DNA of 64,000 nucleotides from Shewanella woodyi ATCC 51908 (GCF_000019525.1 NC_010506.1:4340001-4404000), one strand, 5' to 3'; shown: positions 32,245-42,146, numbered from the stretch's first letter. The notes: generated from the letters alone by a model not told the origin. A program made the numbers and translations.

Positions 32245-32862
32245 TTACAGAATATCGAGTAACTCGACTTCAAATACGAGTGCCGAGTATGGCGGGATTG
32301 AAGCACCTGCTCCACGCTCGCCGTACGCTAGGTGATGTGGAACATATAACTTCCACTTAGAACCAACTGGCATTAGCTGAAGTGCTTCAGTCCAACCAGC
32401 AATAACACCCGATACTGGGAATTCAGCAGGCTGATCACGAACAACAGAGCTATCGAACACATCGCCACTGATGAAAGTACCGTGGTAGTGAGTACGAACA
32501 GTCGCATCTAGGCTTGGCTTATCACCAGTACCTTCGGTGATGATCTCATACTGTAAGCCAGACTCTAATGTCTGAACGCCATCACGCTTAGCATTGTCAG
32601 CAAGGAATGTTTCACCTTCAGCTGAGGCAGCTTCAGCGGCAGCTTCCTGTACCTTTTGAATGCGCTGGCTGATCTCAGTAAATGCAACCTGAAGATCTTG
32701 CATAGCAACTTGACTCTCTTTACCGTCAAATGCATCAGATAGACCTAGCTGTACAGCTGAGATATCGATACCTTCGAAAGAGTTAGCAGCTAGCTGCTCA
32801 CCAAGCTGGCGACCAACGCCATAACTTGCTTGCGCTTCAATAGTAGTAAACTTGTCAGACAT
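32245..32862 (-). CDS. fklB: FKBP-type peptidyl-prolyl isomerase (FKBP22 type)
   Basis: 205 aa. The N-terminal helical dimerisation region (FKBP_N, about 1-90) starts MSDKFTTIEAQASYGVGRQLGEQL. The C-terminal isomerase domain has VRTHYHGTFISGDVFDSS, GWTEALQLMPVGSKWKLYVP and PPYSALVFEVELLDIL. No signal peptide, so probably cytoplasmic like E. coli FklB. FKBP22 of a cold-living Shewanella has been described as a cold-induced folding helper. Confidence 0.94.
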   Translation of the reverse strand: MSDKFTTIEAQASYGVGRQLGEQLAANSFEGIDISAVQLGLSDAFDGKESQVAMQDLQVAFTEISQRIQKVQEAAAEAASAEGETFLADNAKRDGVQTLESGLQYEIITEGTGDKPSLDATVRTHYHGTFISGDVFDSSVVRDQPAEFPVSGVIAGWTEALQLMPVGSKWKLYVPHHLAYGERGAGASIPPYSALVFEVELLDIL

Positions 32863-32948
32863 AATGATTCTACTCTCAATGATTCAAATTAATTTTTCGC
32901 GCGACAGTTTAACATAGTTAAAAAGAGTGATCTTGATATCCTTAATAT

Positions 32949-33749
32949 TTATTTCGTCTTTTGACAGCGATTTTGTACTTGACCTTTACTTGCCTGATAA
33001 AGAGGCATGACTTGAGACTGCATTTGAGTCAACTCATCGATTCTATGACCGTGGGATGGGTGAGTAGAAAGTAACTCTGGGCCCTGTTCACCACCTTGTT
33101 TTGCCATATTTTGCCACAGCACCATGCTCTGGCTCGGATCAAACCCCGCTCTTGCCATCAACTCAACGCCCATCACATCAGCTTCACTCTCCTGCTCGCG
33201 GCCATAGGGAAGAATAAAGCCCACTTGAGTCCCTAAACCTAGAGCTGCCATATAAAGATCTTTATTACTCACACCACCAGCACCCAATGCAACATCAGCC
33301 AGTTGCATCCCCGTACCTGTCAACTTGGCGCGAGAAACCTGCTCATTACTATGATTAGCCAATACATGGGCTACTTCATGTCCAATCACCGTCGCCAACT
33401 GGTCTTCATTTGCTGCGACCTTTAATAGGCCGGTATAGACACCGATATGACCACCAGGTAGTGCAAAAGCATTCACCTGATCTGACTCAAACACTACCAC
33501 ATCCCATGGAAGGTTAGATTTAGGCAGTACGCTTGTTATTCTGTTTGCCACACAATCCACATAAGCATTAAGTTTAGGATCTTGACTCACCTTCTCCTGC
33601 TTTTTTATCTGATCAAATGAGCTTGCACCCATCTGATCTATCTCTTGGGAGGAGAAAAGTAAAATCTGATTTCGTCCCGTAGGAGATTCCGTAGTGACAC
33701 AGCCTGTTAAGGCTAAAGTTGAAAGAAATAACACTGGTAGTAATTTCAT
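32949..33749 (-). CDS. M48-family metalloprotease lipoprotein
   Basis: 266 aa. Lipoprotein signal peptide with lipobox ALTGC (cysteine 17), so probably membrane-anchored in the periplasm. The zinc-binding motif HEVAHVLANH is near residue 125 and the third ligand in QESEADVMGVELM near 188. VNAFALPGGHIGVYTGLL precedes it, as in M48 proteases of the LoiP/BepA kind. No TPR region follows, so it resembles LoiP (YggG) more than BepA. Probable role: outer-membrane protein quality control. Single gene. Confidence 0.9.
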   Translation of the reverse strand: MKLLPVLFLSTLALTGCVTTESPTGRNQILLFSSQEIDQMGASSFDQIKKQEKVSQDPKLNAYVDCVANRITSVLPKSNLPWDVVVFESDQVNAFALPGGHIGVYTGLLKVAANEDQLATVIGHEVAHVLANHSNEQVSRAKLTGTGMQLADVALGAGGVSNKDLYMAALGLGTQVGFILPYGREQESEADVMGVELMARAGFDPSQSMVLWQNMAKQGGEQGPELLSTHPSHGHRIDELTQMQSQVMPLYQASKGQVQNRCQKTK

Positions 33750-33775
33750 CGGGTGATAATCCTTTATATCAATAG

Positions 33776-33884
33776 GTCTAGATGCTAGGTACTAGGTTAG
33801 ATCACTAGCTGATTCTAAGTTCTAGGCTAGATTATTAGCTGGTTCTAGGTTCTAGGTTCTAGGTTCTAGGTTCTAGGCTAGATT
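33776..33884. repeat. TTCTAGG heptamer array
   Basis: Five perfect head-to-tail copies of TTCTAGG occupy 33843-33877. Degenerate units (CTAGGTACTAGG, TTCTAAG, TTCTAGGCTAGATTATTAGC) extend to about 33776 and 33884. It lies in the 311-base gap between dnaJ and the M48 gene. The same heptamer is repeated at 59245-59273. The rest of the gap holds only the dnaJ terminator. Confidence 0.9.
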
Positions 33885-33993
33885 CTATCAAACTTTTATT
33901 AACTTTTACCTATACATTAATACAGCAAGTTACTTCATAAGCCGGAAAACGATGACGTTAAACACGCTGACCTTCTTTTACAGCTTAATCCCA

Positions 33994-34026
33994 CAAAAAA
34001 GCCCCGTTTGCGTTAGCAAACGGGGC
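33994..34026 (-). terminator. Terminator of dnaJ
   Basis: An 11-bp perfect stem (GCCCCGTTTGC with GCAAACGGGGC, loop GTTA) is followed on the minus strand by six Ts, 35 bases past the dnaJ stop. Confidence 0.94.
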
Positions 34027-34060
34027 TTTATCAACTTTAATTTCGCTTTATGAATTAAAG

Positions 34061-35197
34061 TTAGCTATTTAAGTCTTGAAAAAACTTCTTCACACCATCA
34101 AAGAAACCTTCAGCTTTAGGGCTATGTTTCTTAGACGATGAACCCGCTAAGGTTTCATCAAATTCGCGAAGTAGCTCTTTTTGACGTTCGTTAAGTTTAA
34201 CAGGCGTCTCCATCACAACTTTACAAAGTAGATCGCCAACCGCATGACTGCGAACAGACTTAACACCTTTACCGCGCATACGGAACATACGACCCGTTTG
34301 CGTCTCAGCAGGGATCTTAAGATTAACCTTACCGTCTAAAGTAGGAACCTCTATCTCACCACCTAGGGCTGCTTTACCAAATGAGATTGGCACTTCGCAG
34401 TAAAGGTTATTGCCATCACGAACAAAGATAGCATGCTCACGCACACTAACCTGAACGTACAGATCACCTGGAGGTGCACCAAACTCGCCCGCTTCACCTT
34501 CGCCAGATAGACGAATACGATCGCCATTATCAACCCCAGCAGGGATCTTAACTGAAAGTGTCTTGCTCTTCTCAACACGACCTTCGCCATGACATGAATT
34601 ACATGGGTCTTTAATGATCTTACCGCGACCATGACAGGTCGGACAGGCTTGCTGAACCGCAAAGAATCCCTGACGCATCTGCACTTGGCCTTGACCATGA
34701 CAGGTACCACAAGTGGTAGGCGATGTGCCTTTCTTAGCGCCGCTGCCATCACAAGTATCACAATGAGCCAAAGTTGGAATGCGTAGCTCTTTAGTCAAAC
34801 CTTTAACAGCCTCTTCAAGAGAGAGTTCAAGGTTGTAACGCAGGTCGCTACCACGTGCTGCTTGACGTTGACCGCCACCACGACGTCCACCGCCGAAGAT
34901 ATCGCCGAACACATCGCCGAATACATCGCCGAAATCGGCATTACCACCGAATCCACCGCCACCGCGATTTGGATCAACACCTGCATGACCAAACTGGTCA
35001 TAGGCGGCTTTTTTATCGCTATCAGTCAGGATTTCGTAGGCTTCTTTAACCTCTTTAAAGCTGGTTTCAGCAGCTTTATCTCCTGGATTGCGATCCGGGT
35101 GAAACTTCATGGCTAAACGCTTGTAAGCCTTTTTAATTTCACGTTCGCTGGCATCACGTCCAACACTTAGTACTTCGTAATAATCTCGCTTTGACAT
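34061..35197 (-). CDS. dnaJ: Chaperone DnaJ (Hsp40)
   Basis: Co-chaperone that delivers substrates to DnaK and stimulates its ATPase. 378 aa: J domain with HPD at 33-35, Gly/Phe-rich linker ([19 protein letters not shown]), four zinc-finger CxxCxGxG repeats ([32 protein letters not shown]), then C-terminal substrate-binding domains. It is 113 bases after dnaK, with a hairpin between them. Confidence 0.98.
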   Translation of the reverse strand: MSKRDYYEVLSVGRDASEREIKKAYKRLAMKFHPDRNPGDKAAETSFKEVKEAYEILTDSDKKAAYDQFGHAGVDPNRGGGGFGGNADFGDVFGDVFGDIFGGGRRGGGQRQAARGSDLRYNLELSLEEAVKGLTKELRIPTLAHCDTCDGSGAKKGTSPTTCGTCHGQGQVQMRQGFFAVQQACPTCHGRGKIIKDPCNSCHGEGRVEKSKTLSVKIPAGVDNGDRIRLSGEGEAGEFGAPPGDLYVQVSVREHAIFVRDGNNLYCEVPISFGKAALGGEIEVPTLDGKVNLKIPAETQTGRMFRMRGKGVKSVRSHAVGDLLCKVVMETPVKLNERQKELLREFDETLAGSSSKKHSPKAEGFFDGVKKFFQDLNS

Positions 35198-35253
35198 AAT
35201 CTCACGCTTTCTTTGATGAAGTTGTAGCTGATCTCGTAGCTAATCTTGTGACA

Positions 35254-35283
35254 ACGGGCGTTAGAGTTTCCCCTAACGCCCGT
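35254..35283 (-). terminator. Intercistronic hairpin between dnaK and dnaJ
   Basis: An 11-bp perfect stem (ACGGGCGTTAG with CTAACGCCCGT, 8-base loop) without a T-run. It is more likely to lower dnaJ relative to dnaK or protect the dnaK mRNA end than to stop transcription fully. Confidence 0.6.
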
Positions 35284-35310
35284 ATTCAATAATCTAGGGG
35301 TTAGCCTCTA

Positions 35311-37233
35311 TTATTTCTTGTCATCTTTTACTTCTTCAAACTCAGCATCAACAACGTCTTCATCTGGCTTAGCAGCTTGTGCTTCACCTTCTGGAGCTTG
35401 TTGACCTTGCTCTGCTTGTGCTTTCGCTTGAGCAATTTCCATCAGCTTAGAAGAGGCTTCCATCAACTCTTGAGTTGACTTCTCGATTGCTTCTTTGTCA
35501 CTACCTTTAACAGCAGTTTCAACCGCTGACATTGCAGTTTCAATCTTCTCTTTATCTTCAGCAGGCAGTGCTTCACCAGCTTCTTCAATCTGCTTCTTAG
35601 TCGCGTGAACCATGCCATCTGCTTGGTTACGTGCAGTGACTAGTTCTTCGAACTTAGCATCTTCATCAGCATGAGCTTCTGCATCACGAACCATAGCTTC
35701 AACTTCTTCATCACTTAGACCTGAAGAGGCTTTAATGGTGATGTTCTGCGCTTTACCAGTTTTCTTGTCGGTAGCAGAAACATGCAAGATACCATCGGCA
35801 TCGATATCGAATGCAACTTCAATCTGTGGCATGCCACGTGGAGCTGGCTCAATACCTTCTAGGTTGAATTGACCTAGAGACTTGTTACCGCTTGACTGCT
35901 TACGCTCACCTTGAAGTACGTGAATCGTTACCGCAGCTTGATTGTCATCAGCTGTAGAGAAAGTCTGTGAAGCTTTAGTCGGGATAGTGGTATTCTTCTC
36001 GATAAGCTTAGTCATTACGCTACCCATAGTCTCAATACCTAGAGACAGAGGCGTAACGTCAAGTAGAAGAACATCTTTCACGTCACCAGAAAGTACACCA
36101 GCTTGAACTGCAGCACCGATTGCAACCGCTTCATCAGGGTTAACGTCTTGACGTAACTCTTTACCGAAGAAAGCAGAAACTTCAGCACGTACTTTAGGCA
36201 TACGAGTCTGACCACCAACTAGAATCACTTCGTTAACGTCAGAAACGCTAAGGTCAGCATCAGCTAGTGCAACTTTTAGTGGCTCAAGTGTACGAGTCAC
36301 TAGATCTTCAACCAAAGACTCAAGCTTAGCACGAGTAACTTTAACCACTAAGTGCTTAGGACCTGATGCATCAGCTGTGATGTATGGCAGGTTCACTTCA
36401 GTTTGTGTTGTGCTTGAAAGCTCGATCTTCGCTTTTTCTGCAGCTTCTTTTAGACGCTGCATCGCTAATGGATCGTTACGCAAGTTCATGCCTTGCTCTT
36501 TTTCAAACTCATCAGCTAGGTACTTGATCAAACGGTTATCAAAATCTTCACCACCTAAGTGAGTGTCACCGTTAGTAGCAAGAACTTCGAAAGTCTGCTC
36601 GCCATCAACACTGTCGATTTCGATGATAGAGATATCGAATGTACCACCACCTAAATCGTATACAGCAACGATGTTATCGCCTTGCTTCTTATCGATACCG
36701 TAAGCAAGTGCAGCCGCTGTTGGCTCGTTGATGATACGCTTAACTTCAAGACCTGCGATACGACCAGCATCTTTAGTTGCTTGACGCTGTGAATCGTTAA
36801 AGTATGCAGGAACAGTAATAACGGCTTCAGTAACTTCTTCACCTAGGAAGTCTTCAGCAGTCTTCTTCATCTTTTTAAGGATTTCAGCAGAAACCTGTGG
36901 TGGAGCCATCTTCTTATCATGTGCTTCAACCCAAGCATCACCGTTATCAGCACCGATGATCTTGAATGGCATGATGTCAACATCACGCTGAACTTCGTCA
37001 TCTTTAAAACGACGACCGATAAGACGCTTGATTGCGAAGAAAGTGTTAGTTGGGTTCGTAACTGCCTGACGCTTTGCAGGTTGACCTACTAGTGTCTCTT
37101 CACCTGTGTAAGCGATGATTGAAGGGGTAGTACGATCGCCTTCGGCATTCTCCAATACGCGCGCTTTGTCGCCGTCTAATACAGCTACGCAAGAGTTAGT
37201 TGTGCCTAAATCGATACCAATAATTTTACCCAT
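35311..37233 (-). CDS. dnaK: Chaperone DnaK (Hsp70)
   Basis: ATP-dependent chaperone, 640 aa. The nucleotide-binding domain has [24 protein letters not shown] and [12 protein letters not shown]; the linker is [16 protein letters not shown]. Then come the beta-sandwich substrate domain and a helical lid ending in the acidic EEVKDDKK tail typical of proteobacterial DnaK. A CAGGAG site precedes the ATG, and a near-perfect sigma-32 promoter lies about 60 bases upstream. grpE is not in the window. Confidence 0.99.
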   Translation of the reverse strand: MGKIIGIDLGTTNSCVAVLDGDKARVLENAEGDRTTPSIIAYTGEETLVGQPAKRQAVTNPTNTFFAIKRLIGRRFKDDEVQRDVDIMPFKIIGADNGDAWVEAHDKKMAPPQVSAEILKKMKKTAEDFLGEEVTEAVITVPAYFNDSQRQATKDAGRIAGLEVKRIINEPTAAALAYGIDKKQGDNIVAVYDLGGGTFDISIIEIDSVDGEQTFEVLATNGDTHLGGEDFDNRLIKYLADEFEKEQGMNLRNDPLAMQRLKEAAEKAKIELSSTTQTEVNLPYITADASGPKHLVVKVTRAKLESLVEDLVTRTLEPLKVALADADLSVSDVNEVILVGGQTRMPKVRAEVSAFFGKELRQDVNPDEAVAIGAAVQAGVLSGDVKDVLLLDVTPLSLGIETMGSVMTKLIEKNTTIPTKASQTFSTADDNQAAVTIHVLQGERKQSSGNKSLGQFNLEGIEPAPRGMPQIEVAFDIDADGILHVSATDKKTGKAQNITIKASSGLSDEEVEAMVRDAEAHADEDAKFEELVTARNQADGMVHATKKQIEEAGEALPAEDKEKIETAMSAVETAVKGSDKEAIEKSTQELMEASSKLMEIAQAKAQAEQGQQAPEGEAQAAKPDEDVVDAEFEEVKDDKK

Positions 37234-37288
37234 TGTGGTGCTCCTGAAATCTTTTCTATATAAAAGCTAATTTTGTCATCTGATGGAG

Positions 37289-37317
37289 ATATGGGGACGG
37301 ACTAAACTAATTTCAAG
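37289..37317 (-). promoter_or_regulatory. Heat-shock (sigma-32) promoter of dnaKJ
   Basis: On the minus strand CTTGAAA and CCCCATAT are separated by 14 bases. This fits the sigma-32 consensus CTTGAAA-N(11-16)-CCCCATnT exactly and lies 56 bases upstream of the dnaK ATG. The rest of the 344-base gap 37234-37577 holds a candidate TATAAT -10 box at 37490-37495 facing the EamA gene; I see nothing else in it. Confidence 0.92.
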
Positions 37318-37577
37318 CTAAAATATGAATGCTTAACTTAAAGCGCTAGCTAAGGTCCAAAATGTCTCAATATCTTTCCTTAACACCCTATATTGGGCCT
37401 CGGATATCGATTACAAGGGGCAAAGATACAAAAAAGATCTAAACCCGCATTTTTTTGATCTATCACTCACTCTTCACAACTCTACAATGTATAATGCATG
37501 CAATTAAGAGTAGTTGTAGTTCATGCAGATAAAAACGCGAGCTGCAACCCAGTCGTATCTTTAATAGAGTAAAAACA

Positions 37578-38498
37578 TTGAAGCAATCTAATCAGGCTTA
37601 CGTTTATGGCGTAGGTGCAATCTGTTTGTGGTCAACCGTTGCCACCGCCTTTAAACTGGCACTGGCACATTTCAGCCCTCTGCAATTAGTGCTAGTGGCT
37701 GTCACCACATCAATTATCGCCCTTGGACTCATTTTAGTCGTTCAAGGAAAGCTCAGCCTGATTAAGGCCCAATTTAAAGCTAGACCCTTTTTCTATCTTC
37801 AGACAGGATTAATTAATCCATTTCTCTACTATCTGGTGCTTTTTAAGGCTTATGATCTTCTCCCCGCCCAGCAAGCACTGTCTCTCAATTACACTTGGGC
37901 CATCCTTTTACCTCTTCTTTCTGTGCCTATGCTGGCACAAAGGCTTCGTAAAAGTGATATGGTCGCCGCCATCATCGCCTACTTTGGTGTATTCGTTATT
38001 GCCACCAACGGTAACCTTACAAGCTTTACGTTTGAGAGTGGCACTGGAGTAATGTTAGCGCTAACTAGTACCCTGCTCTGGTCTCTTTACTGGATAATCA
38101 ACACCAAAGACAAGGGCGATCCTGTTGTCAGCCTGCTATTAAGTTTCCTTGTAGGTTTCCCCTTCATTCTTGGCACGCTGCTGCTGACGCAAGAGTTACC
38201 AAGCTGGGATCTAAAAGCAGTTGCAGCTGGCATTTATGTGGGACTGTTCGAAATGGGGGTCACTTTCGTACTCTGGTTAGTGGCGCTGAAAAAAGCCGAT
38301 CGCACTGCCAGTATTAGCACCATGGCCTTTATGTCTCCTGTCATGAGTATCGGCTTTATCGCCTGGATTTTGCAGGAGGAGATAGCCCACTCCACCTACA
38401 TAGGATTAGGCCTTATCCTATCGGCCTTAGCGCTACAACAACTATTGCCACTGCTCAACAAACTTAAGATAAAAAGTGGTACCAGCCACTCTCATTAA
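37578..38498 (+). CDS. EamA-family (DMT) transporter
   Basis: 306 aa with about ten membrane segments in two EamA repeats (about 10-140 and 155-295), a drug/metabolite exporter architecture. The start is a TTG (MKQSNQAYVYGVGAICLWSTVATAFKL): the first membrane helix begins right after it and no ATG fits. The ribosome binding site (TAGAG) is weak. Some EamA proteins export amino acids or metabolites; the substrate here is unknown. The stop codon shares bases with the left end of the MITE-like element, so insertion occurred right at the gene end. Confidence 0.88.
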   Translation: MKQSNQAYVYGVGAICLWSTVATAFKLALAHFSPLQLVLVAVTTSIIALGLILVVQGKLSLIKAQFKARPFFYLQTGLINPFLYYLVLFKAYDLLPAQQALSLNYTWAILLPLLSVPMLAQRLRKSDMVAAIIAYFGVFVIATNGNLTSFTFESGTGVMLALTSTLLWSLYWIINTKDKGDPVVSLLLSFLVGFPFILGTLLLTQELPSWDLKAVAAGIYVGLFEMGVTFVLWLVALKKADRTASISTMAFMSPVMSIGFIAWILQEEIAHSTYIGLGLILSALALQQLLPLLNKLKIKSGTSHSH

Positions 38499-38763
38499 TA
38501 CCAATCAGTATAAGAAGTTGATCTACTCAGAGTGTCTTTTGGCAAACTAATTCAAGGCGAATGAATGATAGAATGGTTGTTCCCTTGTGAGTTCATTCAA
38601 CGCAGAAGTAGGCAGCCAAAAACACTCCTTACAGGCGAATTTTAGCGGTGCTGATGCTGTGTTAACGAGCTTGACCGTAGAACAACTATGCTCTTCACTC
38701 GTTGTCTTGCCTCAGGACCGCTAAACTCTCGCTGAGCGATCAAATCTTTATACTGATTGGTAT
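38498..38763. mobile_element. MITE-like element, full copy 2 (266 bp)
   Basis: Left end ATACCAATCAGTATAAGAAG; right end reversed begins ATACCAATCAGTATAAAG, so the terminal inverted repeats match over 16 bases. It is very similar to the copy at 6528-6793 and exactly the same length. The inner pairing TAGCGGT/ACCGCTA is perfect here where the other copy has G-U type pairs (TAGCGGT/ACCGTTA), hinting that the inner fold is kept. Confidence 0.85.
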
Positions 38764-38790
38764 ATATACCAGGTACAAAAAGTAGCAGAC

Positions 38791-38817
38791 ACAAAAAAGC
38801 CCATCGAGATGGGCTTT
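38791..38817 (-). terminator. Terminator of the DUF4097-like gene
   Basis: AAAGCCCAT pairs with ATGGGCTTT around CGAG. A T-run follows on the minus strand. It is 25 bases past the stop of the next gene to the right. Confidence 0.85.
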
Positions 38818-38841
38818 ATTCGCTTAAAAAAAGTTTAAACC

Positions 38842-39507
38842 TTAATAGTGTTCAACTTCAATCTGGCCAACACCGACATTGACACTTAATTCGCCAAAGC
38901 CCGTGTTATCTTCATTATAGTAAGCTTGTCTAACAAAGTTACGGTCTATCGCAAGCGCGCGACCATCATCTTCAACACTGACTTCACCGACACCAGACTC
39001 AAGGGAGACAGAGTGATAGATAATACTGTGTTTAATCTGCGCATGACCAACACCTAGGTCGATATCCACATCACTCTCCATATTATTCACCTCTACCTGA
39101 CCGACACCAACATTGAGATTAACCGCGGCCTCACGAGGTAGATAGATTTTCCACTCCTGCTTCAGATCGTCCTGATCGTTTAATTTCAGCGTAATGCGTT
39201 TCGATGCCTGATCAACGTCTAACTCAACATCTGCAAGATCTACACTATCCCAAAATGAAAACCAGCTGCTATCTGATTGAGACACAAGCACCTCAACTCT
39301 TATCTCTTTGTCATCGGTGGCAAACACTTCTGCCGAGCCAACATCCATATCCAACAGCACCTGCTGACCATCATAGCCATAGGTCTGAGATAAGCTTCTA
39401 TCAGCTTCTGCTTGAACAGGCGTTATCGCCAAGGTTGAGAATGCAGCAGAGATCACCATCAAACTGCTAAGGGTGGCTGTGGTTATTTTCTTTATTAGCA
39501 TGGTCAT
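38842..39507 (-). CDS. Secreted beta-solenoid-like protein, full-length copy
   Basis: 221 aa from the ATG of MTMLIKKITTATLSSLM, chosen because it opens a signal peptide (cleavage after VQA) and has AGGA 10 bases upstream. The longer frame would add 25 unlikely residues. The mature part has regularly spaced short strands with repeated GVGQVEV, GVGHAQI, GVGEVSV and GVGQIEV turns. This pattern is typical of DUF4097/LiaF-like adhesin or toast-rack folds. Function unknown; probably periplasmic or cell-surface. A truncated second copy lies 1405 bases to the right. Confidence 0.75.
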   Translation of the reverse strand: MTMLIKKITTATLSSLMVISAAFSTLAITPVQAEADRSLSQTYGYDGQQVLLDMDVGSAEVFATDDKEIRVEVLVSQSDSSWFSFWDSVDLADVELDVDQASKRITLKLNDQDDLKQEWKIYLPREAAVNLNVGVGQVEVNNMESDVDIDLGVGHAQIKHSIIYHSVSLESGVGEVSVEDDGRALAIDRNFVRQAYYNEDNTGFGELSVNVGVGQIEVEHY

Positions 39508-39890
39508 AATAGGGTCATCCTGTGATTTAAAATCCTGATATGAACTAGATAAAGCAAGAGATAGGCCAAAGTTGTAAACCACTGCTATTACAATGATATA
39601 AAGTAATTCCCTATTTAGTTAAATGTTGAGTTCACTAATTATTGGTTGTTTTTACCAACAGTTTGGTTACTTGTCTGATAACAAGTTTCAAATATCTTTT
39701 TGATTGGGTTCATTTGGCTAGTTTCGTACTTGGCTTATTTACTGAGTACCAAAGCTTCATTGGTGTTTATTGCTTGCAGCAGGCTTAAGTGCAAACACTT
39801 CTGCGACACGCTGTAAATATGTCCCTATACGCTCTGCGGTTTCATCCTTGATGTCGAAGGTCACAGCCGCGTTCACACCTGATTGTTTAT
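38978..39890. repeat. Direct duplication, left copy (about 0.91 kb)
   Basis: This segment recurs at 40383-41295 at a constant offset of 1405 bases with only scattered single-base differences. It covers the first three quarters of the secreted-protein gene, its promoter and about 300 bases of the modular repeat beyond. The near identity points to a recent duplication or ongoing gene conversion. The gap 39508-39890 contains no gene. Confidence 0.92.
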
Positions 39891-39899
39891 CTCTTCGAT

Positions 39900-40310
39900 T
39901 TAAGACCTAATGGTTAAACTCATTTTTGGACAAAAGTTTGCTGACTTGCCTGATAGCAAGTTTCAAATATCTTTTTGGTTGAGTTCATTGGACTGGGTTT
40001 GTGTTTGACTAGCTTGTTGGGAGTCACAACTTCATTGTTATCTATAGCCTGCGGCGGTGCTGTATATGGATATACGAATGTCGTGATCACACGGATGTGA
40101 GTGAACGACCTTAATGTGTAAACACTTCTGCGACACGCTGTAAATATGTCCCTATAAGCTCGACGGTGGCATCTGATGTGAATGGATTCACAAATGCCGT
40201 GGTGACAGGATGTCATAGAACGGCCTTGCCACCAACGCCCACAGCCGCATTCACACCTGATTGTTTATCTCTTCGATTTGATATTTTTGGACAAAAACAC
40301 GTTAGAGTAT
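39900..40310 (-). repeat. Modular palindromic repeat, diverged copy
   Basis: Read on the minus strand, it shares with the two duplicated segments CAAATCGAAGAGATAAACAA, CAGGTGTGAATGCGGCTGTG, GGGACATATTTACAGCGTGT, CGCAGAAGTGTTTACAC and the closing AAAAAGATATTTGAAACTTG. Between these blocks it has extra palindromic inserts, for example ATCCATTCACATCAGATG. The gap 39891-40375 contains this repeat and no gene I can support; short open frames across it recur in other repeat copies and look spurious. Confidence 0.7.
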
Positions 40311-40375
40311 CAACTATAGAGCGAATGGCTCTGATGAGAAAAATATCTCAACTTCCCTAATTCACTCCGACCCCT

Positions 40376-40912
40376 TTATCTTCTGACTTCACCAACACCA
40401 GACTCAAGGGAGACAGAGTGATAGATAATACTGTGTTTAACCTGCGCATGACCAACACCTAGGTCGATATCCACATCACTCTCCATATTATTCACCTCTA
40501 CCTGACCTACACCAACATTGAGATTAACCGCAGCCTCACGAGGTAGATAGATTTTCCACTCCTGCTTCAGATCGTCCTGATCGTTTAATTTCAGCGTAAT
40601 GCGTTTCGATGCCTGATCAACGTCTAACTCAACATCTGCAAGATCTACACTATCCCAAAATGAAAACCAGCTGCTATCTGATTGAGACACAAGCACCTCA
40701 ACTCTTATCTCTTTGTCATCGGTGGCAAACACTTCTGCCGAGCCAACATCCATATCCAACAGCACTTGCTGACCATCATAGCCATAGGTCTGAGATAAGC
40801 TTCTATCAACTTCTGCTTGAACAGGCGTTATCGCCAAGGTTGAGAATGCAGCAGAGATCACCATCAAACTGCTAAGGGTGGCTGTGGTTATTTTCTTTAT
40901 TAGCATGGTCAT
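40376..40912 (-). pseudogene. Truncated second copy of the secreted beta-solenoid-like gene
   Basis: Nearly identical to 38842-39507 over the first 176 codons (a few substitutions, for example alanine to valine after VQAE). The frame leaves homology after SGVGEV and stops two codons later, losing the last 45 residues with the final strands. The promoter and signal peptide are kept, so a shortened protein could still be made. It has lost the terminator of the parent gene. Most simply the broken product of a segmental duplication. Confidence 0.85.
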
Positions 40913-41295
40913 AATAGGGTCATCCTGTGATTTAAAATCCTGATATGAACTAGATAAAGCAAGAGATAGGCCAAAGTTGTAAATCATTGCTATTACAATG
41001 ATATAAAGTAATTCCCTATTTAGTTAAATGTTGAGTTCACTAATTATTGGTTGTTTTTACCAACAGTTTGGTTACTTGTCTGATAACAAGTTTCAAATAT
41101 CTTTTTGATTGGGTTCATTTGGCTAGTTTCGTACTTGGCTTATTTACTGAGTACCAAAGCTTCATTGGTGTTTATTGCTTGCAGCAGGCTTAAGTGCAAA
41201 CACTTCTGCGACACGCTGTAAATATGTCCCTATACGCTCTGCGACATCATCCTTGATGTCGAAGGTCACAGCCGCGTTCACACCAGTTGTTAATC
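40383..41295. repeat. Direct duplication, right copy (about 0.91 kb)
   Basis: Partner of 38978-39890. Similarity starts at CTGACTTCACC within the truncated gene and fades after the CACAGCCGCGTTCACACC block near 41295. The part 41020-41295 is the modular repeat seen elsewhere in this region; no gene is seen in 40913-41400. Confidence 0.92.
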
Positions 41296-41400
41296 TCTTC
41301 GAATTAAAATTTACTTGTAACTCGATTTTGGACATAAGCCTGTTAGAACTGGGGCTCTAAAGGTGAGTAGTGTGATTAGTCAATCTATAGTGTTCGACAA

Positions 41401-41492
41401 TGCAGTAACGCCTTGCAACATTTGCCAAAATAAGTATTGGCCTGCTTTTTAGGCCGATGCTTATTTTGGCAAATGGCTGAGCTGGTTATGTG
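41401..41492 (-). repeat. attC-like recombination site 1
   Basis: Read on the minus strand it runs from ACATAACC to GGCGTTACTGC, flanking a near-perfect hairpin with ATTTGCCAAAATAAG on one arm and its complement on the other, and GGCCT/AGGCC near the tip. It begins 2 bases beyond the stop of the 98-aa ORF, the place of an integron cassette attC. The outer core boxes are less regular than in site 2. Confidence 0.6.
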
Positions 41493-41494
41493 TT

Positions 41495-41791
41495 TTAGTA
41501 TATTGCAAGGGAACTCCCCTGCTCTAAAGCTTCATGGTAGTGACCCTGAAATTTCTTACCATTTTCAGTATTTAAGGACTCTACCTTTAGCTCATTGCCA
41601 CTTAAATTCACAACATCCTCAAATCCGTACTTCTTGCACTCCGATTGCGCAATTGCAAAGTCTAACTCATTTGATTCTTGACGAATAAGCAAGATACATT
41701 TTACCTCTTTACCTATCTCAGGCGTTCGGTAGTCGTACTCTGAACTACCAATATATTTACCTTGAAAGCCATAAACAAAAACCTTAGACAT
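41495..41791 (-). CDS. Cassette-type ORF of unknown function
   Basis: 98 aa starting MSKVFVYGFQGKYIGSSEYDY; not a family I recognise. No signal peptide or membrane segment, so probably soluble and cytoplasmic. The ATG lies 17 bases after the core site of attC-like site 2, with an AGAG-type ribosome binding site between, and the stop runs directly into site 1. This tight packing of one short ORF plus one attC is how integron cassettes look. No promoter of its own is evident. Confidence 0.75.
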   Translation of the reverse strand: MSKVFVYGFQGKYIGSSEYDYRTPEIGKEVKCILLIRQESNELDFAIAQSECKKYGFEDVVNLSGNELKVESLNTENGKKFQGHYHEALEQGSSLAIY

Positions 41792-41807
41792 ATCTCTGCT
41801 CTAGTTG

Positions 41808-41910
41808 CACATAACGCCCTGCTAATAAGTGAACCCAGTGCTGGCGGGCGATTTGCGCAGCAAATGGCATGACAGTCTTGGTGAATCTGAATTTAGCAGC
41901 TTGTTATATG
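41808..41910 (-). repeat. attC-like recombination site 2
   Basis: On the minus strand: ATATAAC, AAGCTGCTAA, an imperfect inverted middle, TTAGCAGGGC, GTTATGTGC. The outer TAAC/GTTA and inner GCTGCTAA/TTAGCAG arms are complementary, with the asymmetric spacer expected of R and L boxes. At 103 bases it is in the attC size range. It lies between two same-strand short ORFs, right after the stop of one and right before the start of the next. This is the strongest of the three sites. Confidence 0.78.
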
Positions 41911-41920
41911 GACACAAAAA

Positions 41921-42133
41921 CTACTGCTTATTTGCATTGCGATACTTCCAAAATGAGTAAGCCATGAGTACAGAAACAGTCATTTGAAATACTAAAAACG
42001 CAGAAATCACACCAGAAGCTTGTAGACTTCCCGTTGATATCCACTGAATTAGAGAAAGAGCACCTAAAGTTGCAACCAGAATAATTTCATAGATTGTAAA
42101 AAGGCGGATTAGAATCAGATTTCGCTTACTCAC
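41921..42133 (-). CDS. Small membrane protein, cassette-type ORF
   Basis: 70 aa from the GTG opening MSKRNLILIRLFTIYEIILVA, with GGAAAG just upstream; an ATG at 42157 would add eight residues but lies within the core of attC-like site 3. Two membrane segments (about 8-30 and 40-62) and a basic end (WKYRNANKQ). No known family recognised. Small two-helix membrane proteins are common among integron cassettes. Confidence 0.65.
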   Translation of the reverse strand: MSKRNLILIRLFTIYEIILVATLGALSLIQWISTGSLQASGVISAFLVFQMTVSVLMAYSFWKYRNANKQ

Positions 42134-42146
42134 TAACTTTCCATGT

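Noticed and set aside
39204..39470. Plus-strand 88-aa frame, duplicated at 40609-40875
   Set aside because: Antisense of the secreted-protein gene and duplicated only because that gene is; no own signals.
40166..40360. Plus-strand 64-aa frame with PPTPTAAFTPDCLSLRF
   Set aside because: The TPDxLSLRF text also appears in a frame at 42446-42643, both within modular repeats, so it is repeat DNA rather than a conserved protein.
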